Shown in pieces: positions 25,997 through 33,893 of a stretch of 64,000 nt of DNA. How positions within the stretch are numbered: the first letter of the stretch is position 1; each line of letters opens with the position of its first letter. Origin of the DNA: Alphaproteobacteria bacterium (GTDB taxonomy: Bacteria; Pseudomonadota; Alphaproteobacteria; CAAGCB01; CAG-977); assembly GCA_900768185.1 (NCBI GenBank), contig CAAGCB010000012.1, positions 89,963-153,962 of the forward strand. The letters run 5' to 3'. The notes beneath the pieces were generated by a model that saw nothing but the letters and a program-made list of their open reading frames with translations, did no database searches and was not told the origin of the DNA. The position numbers and the translations under genes were made by a program.

Positions 25997-26290
25997 ATGG
26001 CTGAAAAAGAAGGATTGTACGATGTCGTACAAAATAAAGACGGCGAATTGCTGTTTTGCATTCGGGCGCGTACGGGAAATCCTGATCACCCGCGCTTTTT
26101 CTTTGACGGCGTGGAAACGGGATTGCTGATGCGCGACGGAAAACGCGCCATTTTATTGGAGTATTTGTCCCCGATGGCTTTGGCTTCGCTGCAAAAAGAA
26201 GACAAGGTTCTGATCGCCGAAATTCTGGACGACGAACTGGAACACGAATACTACGCGCCCGTCAGCAAGGTGCGCAAGCTGCCGGTCTGA
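25997..26290 (+). CDS. Small conserved hypothetical protein, paralogue of the 3178 product
   Basis: A 97-residue cytosolic protein related along its length to the product at 3178 (EGLYDVVQN, IRARTGNPDHP, LLMRDGKRAILLEYL, EYYAPVSKVRKLPV). No known family is recognised. The start is the ATG at 25997 with AAAGGAAAGGCG upstream; the frame stays open upstream but only through the gatB trailer hairpin. A terminator follows directly. Confidence 0.82.
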   Translation: MAEKEGLYDVVQNKDGELLFCIRARTGNPDHPRFFFDGVETGLLMRDGKRAILLEYLSPMALASLQKEDKVLIAEILDDELEHEYYAPVSKVRKLPV

Positions 26291-26310
26291 CCGGTTTTTG
26301 ATGAAATTGA

Positions 26311-26350
26311 AACGGGCGGAAACGGCACTGTTCCCGCCCGTCGCGTTTTC
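26311..26350 (+). terminator. Rho-independent terminator after the 25997 gene
   Basis: An 8-bp stem, ACGGGCGG (26312-26319) with CCGCCCGT (26334-26341), followed by CGCGTTTTC. The T tract is weak, but the position 21 bases after a stop and just before a new promoter fits a terminator for the gatCAB transcript. Confidence 0.6.
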
Positions 26351-26361
26351 GGACAAAAAAC

Positions 26362-26390
26362 TTGTAAGGGACTGTGAAAAAAGATATTCT
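26362..26390 (+). promoter_or_regulatory. Promoter of the proline-tailed metallopeptidase gene
   Basis: TTGTAA (26362-26367) and TATTCT (26385-26390), 17 bases apart, 19 bases before the start codon at 26409. The -10 is good and the -35 fair. Confidence 0.5.
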
Positions 26391-26408
26391 GTAAAAAAAG
26401 GAGCAGTC

Positions 26409-27743
26409 ATGTCCGGTATACTTGATTCAAAATTTCAAAATCCGTCGCCGCAATCGCAACCGCAACCGATCGCAAGCGTAAGCTTGATCGGCGATGGGAA
26501 CGACGCAAACAAACACCGTCTTTATTTCGGCGCGGGCGAGGACGATTATTTCAACGTGGCGGGGACGTTTGACGACGCTTCGTTCCTGATGGAAACGCTG
26601 GAATGCGTCGTAAAAAGTCCGAAAGCTTTGGAACAAATCAAATCCGTTCCCGTCGAAGAACGTCCGACGCTGAAAAGCCAAATGCTGTCGAACGGGTGGG
26701 GCGGATTCTTTTGCCCCGGCGATAATTCCATTATCGTGGGGAAAAACTGCGGAAACGGTTTCAAAACAGCGGGACTGTTCATGCACGAATTTCACCATTT
26801 CAAGCAAAGTCGCGTCGGGAATTGGACGAACGTGCAGACCAATCTGCCCGACCAGATGCTGGTGGAACGTATGGGCGAAGCCGCTGCGGAAGTGGCGAAT
26901 TTCCAATTTCTTAACGATGTCAGGCACTTGCCGGAAGCTAAAGCCGATTTCGACATGATGATGGCGTACCGTCCCGGATTCAAGGACTACATTCAGGCGG
27001 TCGACGCCGGAAAGGACGAATCCGAATGCGTTTTCGCGGGCATGCGCGGATACGCCGCCAACCATTACCTTGCTGACAAATACGCGAAACAGTATCACAC
27101 GATGCCGTTCAGTCTGGAAAAGGATAACAAGGATCTGATGGATTTCAAACCGTCCGAACACGACGGCATCGCACAGATGATGAACGAGATGCAGATTCAA
27201 TCTTTGTTCCCGTCGGGGGACAACGTTGATGAAACCGCCTATTTTAAAATGGTGACGACCGGACTGATGTCCGAATTGCCGCCTGACGACAAAATTAAAC
27301 GGGAAATGCGGTCGGACAATTTCGCCTATATCAGCGATTCAACCTACAAACTGATGAAATCAGCGCAGGATCAATGCGAGGCGTGCGGTTCCCTGACGGC
27401 GAAACTGTCGCCGGAGGGCAGAGCCGTTCTGGCGCCGCACGGGCTGTACCGCGACGGCGCGGCGTATGAAAAATCGATCACGCCTCCGCCGCCTCCGCCG
27501 ATGAACGAGAATGACGTCCAAATGCCGCCGCCGATTGACGGCAAAGTGTCGCCTCCGCCGCCCGTGGACGAAAACGGCAAGCCCTTGCCGCCGCCGATGC
27601 CTTCTTTGCAGGCGAAACTGGCGGAGATGACGCCGAAACATGGGCTGATGTCGCGGTTGCAGGTGCAAACGCGGGAAAAAACGGACGCGCCGACGCGAAA
27701 CGCGGTCGCGTGCGAACTGAGGCAAAAAGGAAATTCCAGATGA
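26409..27743 (+). CDS. HExxH metallopeptidase-like protein with proline-rich C-terminal segment
   Basis: A 444-residue protein without signal peptide. FMHEFHHFKQ gives H126, E127 and H130; the following ERMGEAAAEVANF block offers a third Glu ligand. It is homologous to the protein at 54479 (FGAGEDD, VEERPTLK, HEFHH) and more distantly to the four tandem genes. Residues about 355-400 are proline-rich, with runs of six, three, four and three prolines separated by ENDVQ and DGK-type linkers. The C-terminus has PSLQAKLAEM, also found in the 54479 product. The start at 26409 follows AAAAGGAGCAGTC; an upstream in-frame ATG at 26298 would place the terminator and promoter inside the gene. The role is unknown; a secreted effector is possible. 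Confidence 0.82.
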   Translation: MSGILDSKFQNPSPQSQPQPIASVSLIGDGNDANKHRLYFGAGEDDYFNVAGTFDDASFLMETLECVVKSPKALEQIKSVPVEERPTLKSQMLSNGWGGFFCPGDNSIIVGKNCGNGFKTAGLFMHEFHHFKQSRVGNWTNVQTNLPDQMLVERMGEAAAEVANFQFLNDVRHLPEAKADFDMMMAYRPGFKDYIQAVDAGKDESECVFAGMRGYAANHYLADKYAKQYHTMPFSLEKDNKDLMDFKPSEHDGIAQMMNEMQIQSLFPSGDNVDETAYFKMVTTGLMSELPPDDKIKREMRSDNFAYISDSTYKLMKSAQDQCEACGSLTAKLSPEGRAVLAPHGLYRDGAAYEKSITPPPPPPMNENDVQMPPPIDGKVSPPPPVDENGKPLPPPMPSLQAKLAEMTPKHGLMSRLQVQTREKTDAPTRNAVACELRQKGNSR

Positions 27744-27937
27744 CAAAATTAAGCGAAAAGTCTTTGGTTAAACGGTTCGCAAAAGGTGCCGCCGTTACGG
27801 TTGATCTGGGCGGGACGCCTGAAAATTCCAAAGTGAATGAAAAACTGCGCGCGTCCATTTTGCGCGATCCGGAAAAAAAGATCAGCGAAGCGGAACGCGT
27901 GTCGTCCCATTTGTCCGAAGCGATGTTGCATCGCTGA
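27740..27937 (+). CDS. Small protein translationally coupled to the 26409 peptidase
   Basis: A 65-residue, charged, helical protein (MTKLSEKSLVKRFAKGAA...) whose ATG overlaps the stop of the preceding gene (ATGA). No family recognised. Such coupling often marks a partner, such as an inhibitor or chaperone of the upstream protein, but nothing in the sequence proves it. The stop is 82 bases before the tRNA gene. Confidence 0.65.
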   Translation: MTKLSEKSLVKRFAKGAAVTVDLGGTPENSKVNEKLRASILRDPEKKISEAERVSSHLSEAMLHR

Positions 27938-27978
27938 CGCGCGTCGGCGATAAAAACCGCGTCAAACGATTTTTTAAG

Positions 27979-28007
27979 TTGACGACGGGATAAACTTTCG
28001 CTAGAAC
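27979..28007 (+). promoter_or_regulatory. Promoter of tRNA-Ser
   Basis: TTGACG (27979-27984) and TAGAAC (28002-28007) with a 17-base spacer; the predicted transcription start is about 6 bases before the tRNA 5' end. Confidence 0.55.
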
Positions 28008-28019
28008 AGAAATCGCGCC

Positions 28020-28109
28020 GGAGGGCGGGCAGGACGGTAATGCAGCGGATTGCTAATCCGTACACGGGGTTAAAGCCGTGAGTGGGTTCGACTCCCACGC
28101 CCTCCGCCA
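28020..28109 (+). tRNA. tRNA-Ser (anticodon GCT)
   Basis: A 7-bp acceptor stem GGAGGGC (28020-28026) pairs with GCCCTCC (28099-28105), followed by discriminator G and an encoded CCA (28107-28109). The anticodon loop TTGCTAA has GCT at 28052-28054. A long variable arm (ACACGGGGTTAAAGCCGTG) marks the class II serine tRNA, and GTGGGTTCGACTCCCAC forms the T arm. It reads AGC/AGT codons. Its 3' end is the integration site of the downstream island. Confidence 0.96.
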
Positions 28110-28111
28110 TT
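28093..28111 (+). repeat. Island attachment repeat, proximal (tRNA-Ser 3' end)
   Basis: tcccacgccctccgccatt, the T-arm/acceptor end of tRNA-Ser plus TT. It is identical over 19 bases to 54376-54394. Confidence 0.9.
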
Positions 28112-28118
28112 TTACAAA

Positions 28119-28149
28119 AGGACTCATTGTTTTCAATGGGTTCTTTTTG
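28119..28149 (+). terminator. Terminator following tRNA-Ser (island-borne)
   Basis: An 11-bp stem with G-T pairs, AGGACTCATTG (28119-28129) with CAATGGGTTCT (28134-28144), followed by TTTTTG. It can end tRNA transcription at the left edge of the island. Confidence 0.7.
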
Positions 28150-28155
28150 TTTTTA

Positions 28156-28367
28156 CAGACAATTCAAAAAAATAAAGACGATCACGGCAAAAATTTTTCT
28201 TTTGTGATGAATGAAAATGGCGAATGGAAACTGTCGCCCGCCTATGATTAACGCCGTCCGAGGTGATTAACGGAAAGCACATCGCATTGGTCAACGGCAA
28301 AGGCGCAAACATCACCGATGACGATTTTAAAGCTGTTGCGGAACGGTTCGGGATTAAGGGGGAATAA
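28156..28367 (+). pseudogene. hipA-like kinase remnant (C-terminal fragment, frameshifted)
   Basis: Translation from 28156 gives KNKDDHGKNFSF then WKLSPAYD and a stop, which is the conserved HipA kinase segment (family NxDDHxKNFSF, LSPAYD). A second frame then reads VINGKHIALVNGKGANITDD and ends EERFGIKGE-like at 28367, matching the HipA C-terminal block GxHxLxVNGKGxNIT. A short deletion or frameshift lies between them, and the N-terminal three quarters of the gene are absent. It is therefore a decayed toxin-kinase gene at the left edge of the island, with no hipB nearby. Confidence 0.78.
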
Positions 28368-28400
28368 TCTTTAAACGGGAAGGGCAAAGCCATTCCGTCC

Positions 28401-28428
28401 TTGCGTCGCAACCGTTCGATAATATACT
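28401..28428 (+). promoter_or_regulatory. Possible promoter of the restriction-modification operon
   Basis: TTGCGT (28401-28406), 16 bases, TATACT (28423-28428), about 30 bases before the hsdR start. The surrounding DNA is AT-rich. Confidence 0.5.
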
Positions 28429-28458
28429 ATTGTTTCATATATATATTCGGAGGGAACT

Positions 28459-31170
28459 TTGTGTACACCGGAAGAACGGGCGCGGCAAATTATCGATGAC
28501 CGTCTGACAAAAGCGGGCTGGATCATTCAAGACAGGGCGGATTTCGACCGCACCGCCGCCGTCGGCGTCGCCGTGCGCGAATTTATGATGAAGGACGGGA
28601 CAGAAGCTGATTATCTGCTGTTTGTCAACGGCAAAGCCGCCGGCGTCATCGAAGCCAAAAAATCGGGTGTGTCCCTCAGCGGCGTTGAAAACCAGTCCGC
28701 CGCATACGCCGCCGCTTTGCCCGATTATGTGAAAAAAGCGGCTGATTTCCTGCCGTTTGTTTACGAGGCGACGGATACGGAAACATGGTTCACGGATTAC
28801 CGCGACCATACCCCGCGCGCCCGCCGCGTGTTTTCCTTTCACCGTCCCGAAACGCTGGCAACGGAACTGGCGCAAGAAACGACTTTACGCAACCGTTTGC
28901 AAACCATGCCGCCGCTGAATAAAATCGGTTTGCGTCAATGCCAGATCGAAGCGATCACGGGACTGGAAGCGTCTTTGGCGAAAGGACAGCCGCGATCGCT
29001 GATTCAAATGGCGACGGGCGCGGGCAAGACCTTTACCGCCTGCAATTTTGTTTATCGCCTGATCAAGCACGCCAAAGCCAAACGCGTTTTGTTTCTGGTC
29101 GATCGCAACAATTTGGGCGCGCAGACAAAGAAAGAGTTTTCAAACTTTTATCTGAACGACGAAAACCGCCCATTTACGGACGCTTACATCGTTCAGCATA
29201 TGCAGCACAACACGGTTGACAAGGACGCGAAAGTCGTCATCACGACCATTCAGCGGCTGTATTCCATGCTGCGCGGCGAAGCGGACTACGATTCGGCGAA
29301 CGAAGACGTTTCCGCCTATGAATTGGGGGCTTTGGGCAACCCCGCAACGGTTGAATACAACCGTGATTTGCCGCCGGAGTTTTTCGATTTCATCGTCACG
29401 GACGAATGTCACCGCAGTATTTACGGCGATTGGCGGCAGGTGCTGGAATACTTTGACGCGTTCACCGTCGGATTGACCGCCACGCCGTCAAAAATGACGC
29501 TGGGCTACTTTAACCAAAACATCGTCGCCGAATATCCTTATGAAAGATCGGTCATCGACGGCGTGAACGTCGATTACGAGGTTTTGCGAATCCGCACGAA
29601 AATCACGGAACAGGGCGGGATAATCACGCATGACTTTCCCGTTCTGCAAAGGGATAAGAAAACGCGCAGGGAAACGTACAAGCAGATTGACGACGATATC
29701 GCATACACTCCGAACCGGCTTGACCGTTCCGTTATGGCACCGAACCAGATTCGCACGATCATTCAATGCTACAAGGATACTTTGTGGACGGAGCTGTTTC
29801 CGAACCGCGATCCGACTTGGGTGCCGAAAACGCTGATTTTCGCCAAGGACGACAACCATGCCGAGGAAATCGTCCGCATCACCCGCGAAGTGTTCGGCAA
29901 AGACAACGCGTTTTGCAAAAAGATCACTTACAACGTGACGGGTGAAAAGCCGTCGGATTTGATCAACGAATTTCGGACATCGCCGACTTTGCGCGTCGCG
30001 GTCACGGTGGACATGATCGCGACGGGAACGGACATCAAACCGCTGGAAGTTTTGATTTTCATGCGCGACGTGCATTCGGAACTGTATTACGAACAAATGA
30101 AAGGGCGCGGTGTGCGTTCCGTGTCCGACACGGATTTACAATCGGTTACGCCGAACGCGCGGGCGAAAACGCACTTTTTCCTGATTGACGCCGTCGGCGT
30201 GACGGAATCGAACAAGTCCGCCTCGCAACCTTTGGAACGCAAACGCGCCGTCCCGCTGAAAAAGCTGGCGGAACAGCTGGCGCAGGGCAAGGACGACGAC
30301 GACACGCTTGATTCCGTCGCCGTGCGGTTGGTGAAAATTCAATCCCGATTGGAACGCGTGGACGTCGAACGGGTTAAAGCGGCGGCGAACGGCAAGGATT
30401 TGGTGCAAATCGCGCGGGAAATGACCGCCGCGGCGGACGCGGATTTTCAGGCGGGCAAGACGGACGCTGAAATCGAAGCGGCGAAGCAGGAGGCGGTCAA
30501 GCCCTTTAATTCGCCCGCTTTCCGGCAAACGTTGCTGGATTTGGCGTCGAAGTCCGTTTTGTATATCGACTTCGCCCCCGACGAAGTGCTGACCGCGCCC
30601 GTCGTCGGCACGCAAAGGGCGCAGGACACGGTGAAAAACTTCCGCGATTTCATTGAATCGAACAAGGACGAAATCACTGCGCTGCAAATCATTTTCAACC
30701 GCCCCCGCGCGCAACAAACGCTGACCTTTGAAGCGATAAAAGACCTGTCGGACAAAATGGCGGCGGCGCGTCCCCCGCTGGATTTGGCGGGCGTCTGGAA
30801 CGCCTACGCCGACATTGAACGGGACAAGGTCAAACGCGTGACCAATCCCGCGCGGTTGCTGACGAATTTGGTGCAACTGGTGCGCTTTGCGATCGGCGCG
30901 GACGAAACGCTGACCGAATTTGACGCGGCGGCGGAACAACGGTTCAATCTGTGGCTGGGACGGCAGAAAAAACGCGGCGTCGAGTTCACGGCGGAACAAA
31001 CGCAATGGCTGCAAATGATTAAAACGCAAATCATCGAAAACGCCGCCATTTCAACCGCGGACGTGCAGGAAATCTTCGCCGACCGCGGCGGTCTGTTCAA
31101 AGCCAGACAAATCTTCGGCAATCAGCTGAACGACATTCTGACCGATCTGTCGGCAACATTGATGGGGTAA
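28459..31170 (+). CDS. hsdR: Type I restriction endonuclease subunit R
   Basis: A 903-residue motor and nuclease subunit. The N-terminal nuclease motif has D51 and E65-A-K67 (DYLLFVNGK, VIEAKKSG). The helicase has Walker A MATGAGKT at residues 184-191, DECHR at about 315, LTATPS, and later GRGVRS, with a C-terminal coiled assembly domain. HsdR cuts unmodified DNA after ATP-driven translocation with HsdM and HsdS. The TTG start at 28459 follows GGAGGGAAC. The operon order is R, two unknown genes, S, ATPase, TOPRIM-like, M. Confidence 0.95.
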   Translation: MCTPEERARQIIDDRLTKAGWIIQDRADFDRTAAVGVAVREFMMKDGTEADYLLFVNGKAAGVIEAKKSGVSLSGVENQSAAYAAALPDYVKKAADFLPFVYEATDTETWFTDYRDHTPRARRVFSFHRPETLATELAQETTLRNRLQTMPPLNKIGLRQCQIEAITGLEASLAKGQPRSLIQMATGAGKTFTACNFVYRLIKHAKAKRVLFLVDRNNLGAQTKKEFSNFYLNDENRPFTDAYIVQHMQHNTVDKDAKVVITTIQRLYSMLRGEADYDSANEDVSAYELGALGNPATVEYNRDLPPEFFDFIVTDECHRSIYGDWRQVLEYFDAFTVGLTATPSKMTLGYFNQNIVAEYPYERSVIDGVNVDYEVLRIRTKITEQGGIITHDFPVLQRDKKTRRETYKQIDDDIAYTPNRLDRSVMAPNQIRTIIQCYKDTLWTELFPNRDPTWVPKTLIFAKDDNHAEEIVRITREVFGKDNAFCKKITYNVTGEKPSDLINEFRTSPTLRVAVTVDMIATGTDIKPLEVLIFMRDVHSELYYEQMKGRGVRSVSDTDLQSVTPNARAKTHFFLIDAVGVTESNKSASQPLERKRAVPLKKLAEQLAQGKDDDDTLDSVAVRLVKIQSRLERVDVERVKAAANGKDLVQIAREMTAAADADFQAGKTDAEIEAAKQEAVKPFNSPAFRQTLLDLASKSVLYIDFAPDEVLTAPVVGTQRAQDTVKNFRDFIESNKDEITALQIIFNRPRAQQTLTFEAIKDLSDKMAAARPPLDLAGVWNAYADIERDKVKRVTNPARLLTNLVQLVRFAIGADETLTEFDAAAEQRFNLWLGRQKKRGVEFTAEQTQWLQMIKTQIIENAAISTADVQEIFADRGGLFKARQIFGNQLNDILTDLSATLMG

Positions 31171-31319
31171 TCTATTTGAAATAGAGGTTTAAGAAAAAAA
31201 GTGAATTTTTTGTTGAGCATTTTGCAAAGTGATGATAATATAAAAAATAGATTGTTGTCTTGTAAATAATTTACGTAAAATTTTGTTCGTGTTGTCGGTA
31301 AGATTAAGGGAATATAGAT

Positions 31320-32108
31320 ATGGAATTTTCATCTTGTTATCTTTCAATTGGTGATAGAAAGCCAGAGAAAAAAGATTTTGAAAAAATTGAACAAAATTTT
31401 GCTGAAAAAATAGGAAAGAATTATTTTCTAATTTCAACAGAGTTGACGAATAATTTTTTTTGGCTATCCGCCCGTTATGATTCAAAAATGCCTCGTTCGG
31501 ATATTGTTGTTAATGTAATTGATTTTTCATTAGAAGATAATCCTCGTAAAGAAGATCAAGTTGAACCAAGAAAACAATTCTTTAGTTTGTATGATTTTAA
31601 TAAAGATGTTTTGTATGTATCGAGCTTAAAAAATAAAAGCACATTTGAGGAAATCCTAAAACAATATGTAGTCGAAAATATTTCAATTAAAAATATAATA
31701 AAAGACATTGATGAGTTTTATACTCAAGTGTCATCAATTCAAAAAATATACTTTTCATCTGTTGCAAGAGATTTGTTTTCGTCGCGCGGGTTATTGCAAC
31801 AATCACTTTGCGATAATTATGCAATGGAAGAGCCTGAATGTTTTTCAATTGAAGCTATATATAAAAAAAGTTTAGATTCAAAAATAAAAAATGTTATCTC
31901 ATGCTTGAGGAAACAAAAATCTCAAGGAAAACTTAAAAAGATAATCATTCAAGGAAAAGATGATCAAGGTTTTGAAAAAATTTTCAACGAAGGGACATTT
32001 GTTAATAAAATAAACATTGATTACTCTAGCGACGGAGATGATGCCGGAATGATTGACGAAGAATTAATTAAAAATTCTTTATTAAGGAAGCTAGAAATAA
32101 ATGTATAA
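31320..32108 (+). CDS. Unknown AT-rich cytosolic protein nested between hsdR and hsdS
   Basis: A 262-residue soluble protein of no recognised family. It is rich in Lys, Asn and Ile, unlike the GC-rich neighbours, so its DNA came from a different source. The pattern suggests an N-terminal alpha/beta half (ISTELTNNFFWLSARYD, IVVNVIDFSL) and a C-terminal half with KKIIIQGKDDQGFEKIFNEG, which looks like a domain reporting values in a beta strand. The start follows AAGGGAATATAGAT. Its last 8 bases overlap a small membrane protein gene, which in turn overlaps hsdS. A two-component soluble sensor plus membrane effector is a reasonable hypothesis. Confidence 0.75.
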   Translation: MEFSSCYLSIGDRKPEKKDFEKIEQNFAEKIGKNYFLISTELTNNFFWLSARYDSKMPRSDIVVNVIDFSLEDNPRKEDQVEPRKQFFSLYDFNKDVLYVSSLKNKSTFEEILKQYVVENISIKNIIKDIDEFYTQVSSIQKIYFSSVARDLFSSRGLLQQSLCDNYAMEEPECFSIEAIYKKSLDSKIKNVISCLRKQKSQGKLKKIIIQGKDDQGFEKIFNEGTFVNKINIDYSSDGDDAGMIDEELIKNSLLRKLEINV

Positions 32109-32556
32109 AAAAGATAATTTTATTATATGTATTACATCTATTTTAATGGTTATAATATCTATTAGATTTAGATTCTATTTTTTTACAACAAAAAATTATG
32201 ATCCAGCTAATGTGATAACTTTTTTATCTATTATTTTGGGTTTTCAGACTGGAGCGTTTGCTCTTCTTTTTTCTTCAACGACTGTACGAGATCTATACAA
32301 GATAAAAGATTTTGAAAATAATAAAATAACACTAAAACATCGGTTAAAAAATTATTACAAAGCATCGTTTATTGTATCTATACTATCTATATTATTTTTA
32401 ATTTTATTTGATACAAGCAATGCACTCATAGTGCAAAATATTTTTTCAAACTATTTTGTGTGTGCGATACCATGCATCATTTTCATGAATACATTTATTT
32501 TATTTAAAACAAATTCTTTATTATATAAAATATTTATTAAGGACGCATCTAAATGA
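32101..32556 (+). CDS. Small AT-rich four-helix membrane protein nested in the RM operon
   Basis: A 151-residue protein with four hydrophobic helices (about 7-24, 38-58, 88-108 and 115-137). A cytosolic basic loop lies between helices 2 and 3 (VRDLYKIKDFENNK...). It overlaps the upstream gene by 8 bases and hsdS by 4, so it is translated as part of the operon. The family is unknown. Small multi-helix membrane proteins next to soluble partners act as pore-forming effectors in several abortive-infection systems, which is the basis for suspecting a defence role here (inference). Confidence 0.75.
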   Translation: MYKKDNFIICITSILMVIISIRFRFYFFTTKNYDPANVITFLSIILGFQTGAFALLFSSTTVRDLYKIKDFENNKITLKHRLKNYYKASFIVSILSILFLILFDTSNALIVQNIFSNYFVCAIPCIIFMNTFILFKTNSLLYKIFIKDASK

Positions 32557-33839
32557 AAACACTTCCTAATAATTGGGTAGAAACGACATTAAGCGATGTT
32601 GCGGAAATTTACGATTCAGAGAGGAAACCTGTTAATTCATCTGAACGTGAAAAGCGCATTTCCGGAAAAGAAAAAAGTGAATTATACCCTTACTATGGAG
32701 CGACCGGACAAGTCGGATATATCGACAATTACATATTTAATGATGAATTTGTCCTTTTAGGTGAAGACGGTGCTCCTTTTTTGGAGTTTTTAGCAAAGAA
32801 AGCTTTTATTGTCCGAGGTAAATTTTGGGTAAATAATCATGCTCATATTTTAAAATCGAAAACAAGCAACAAGTTTCTTTGTTTCTTTCTTAATCAGTTT
32901 GATTACCATAATTTTGTAACAGGAACGACTCGCTACAAACTGACACAATCCGATATGTGTAAAATCCCTATTCCCCTGCCTCCGTTGGCGGAGCAAGGGC
33001 GGATTGTGGCAAAAATCGAAGAATTGTTCGCCGGCATTGACGCGGGGGTTGAAAACTTGAAAGCCGTAAAAAATCAAATCGCCCTTTACCGCCAATCCGT
33101 CCTGAAATCCGCGTTTGACGGAACACTTTATAAAACAACCGAATGGAATTTTACGTCTATCGGAACTGTTTGCGACATCAATCCCAAAACGGTTTTACCT
33201 GATTTTTCAGATGATTCAATTGTTTCCTTTTTGCCTATGCCAACTGTCGAAGCCGAAACTGGGGCTTTCTCTCCGGAAACGGTTGAATATAAAAAAGTCA
33301 AAAAAGGCTACACGAAATTTCAAAACAATGACGTTTTATTCGCCAAGATCACTCCGTGTATGGAAAACGGAAAATCGTGCGTGGTACGTGATTTGATTCA
33401 AGGCGTCGGTTTCGGTTCAACCGAATTTCATGTTTTACGTTGTCACGCCGGAATGTTGCCGGAATATGTTTTCTATTTTGTTGTGCAAAAGGCTTTTCGT
33501 TCAAAAGCCATTTCTTTTATGACTGGGGCGGTCGGACAGAAAAGGGTTCCCGCCGATTATTTGCGGGATTGCGAAATTCCCGTTCCCTCTCTCGGTGAAC
33601 AAAAACGCATCGTTGCGGAAATCGAAAGCCGTTTTGAACGGGCGGACGCGCTGGAAACGGCGGTTGACCGCGCTTTGAACGACGCCGAAAAATTAAAGCA
33701 AGCCGTTTTGAAAAAAGCGTTTTCGGGCGAACTCGTCCCCCAAAATCCCGACGACGAACCCGCGTCCGTTTTACTTGACCGCATCCGCGCCGCCCGCGCG
33801 TCCGAACTTCCCGCCAAAAAAGGAAAACAGAAAAGATAA
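32553..33839 (+). CDS. hsdS: Type I restriction-modification specificity subunit S
   Basis: A 428-residue HsdS with two target-recognition domains separated and followed by conserved helices. The first central repeat is IPLPPLAEQGRIVAKIEELF (about residue 138) and the second IPVPSLGEQKRIVAEIESRF (about residue 345). The first recognition domain is encoded by AT-rich DNA continuous with the two preceding genes, while the second has the GC-rich usage of the host, so the first half may have been acquired together with the nested pair. The start overlaps the membrane protein by ATGA. Confidence 0.95.
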   Translation: MKTLPNNWVETTLSDVAEIYDSERKPVNSSEREKRISGKEKSELYPYYGATGQVGYIDNYIFNDEFVLLGEDGAPFLEFLAKKAFIVRGKFWVNNHAHILKSKTSNKFLCFFLNQFDYHNFVTGTTRYKLTQSDMCKIPIPLPPLAEQGRIVAKIEELFAGIDAGVENLKAVKNQIALYRQSVLKSAFDGTLYKTTEWNFTSIGTVCDINPKTVLPDFSDDSIVSFLPMPTVEAETGAFSPETVEYKKVKKGYTKFQNNDVLFAKITPCMENGKSCVVRDLIQGVGFGSTEFHVLRCHAGMLPEYVFYFVVQKAFRSKAISFMTGAVGQKRVPADYLRDCEIPVPSLGEQKRIVAEIESRFERADALETAVDRALNDAEKLKQAVLKKAFSGELVPQNPDDEPASVLLDRIRAARASELPAKKGKQKR

Positions 33840-33893
33840 ACTTTCCCTTTTCTTAAAAATCAGATAGAGTTTCTTATCATCAAGGAGCTTAGT

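Noticed and set aside
24787..26061. 424-residue minus-strand frame opposite gatB
   Set aside because: Antisense shadow; gatB is certain, and the frame has a Phe/Arg/His-rich composition with no motif.
27480..27600. CCGCCG-rich stretch as a DNA repeat or CRISPR-like array
   Set aside because: It encodes the proline runs of the 26409 protein in frame, with irregular spacing. No CRISPR array was seen anywhere in the window.
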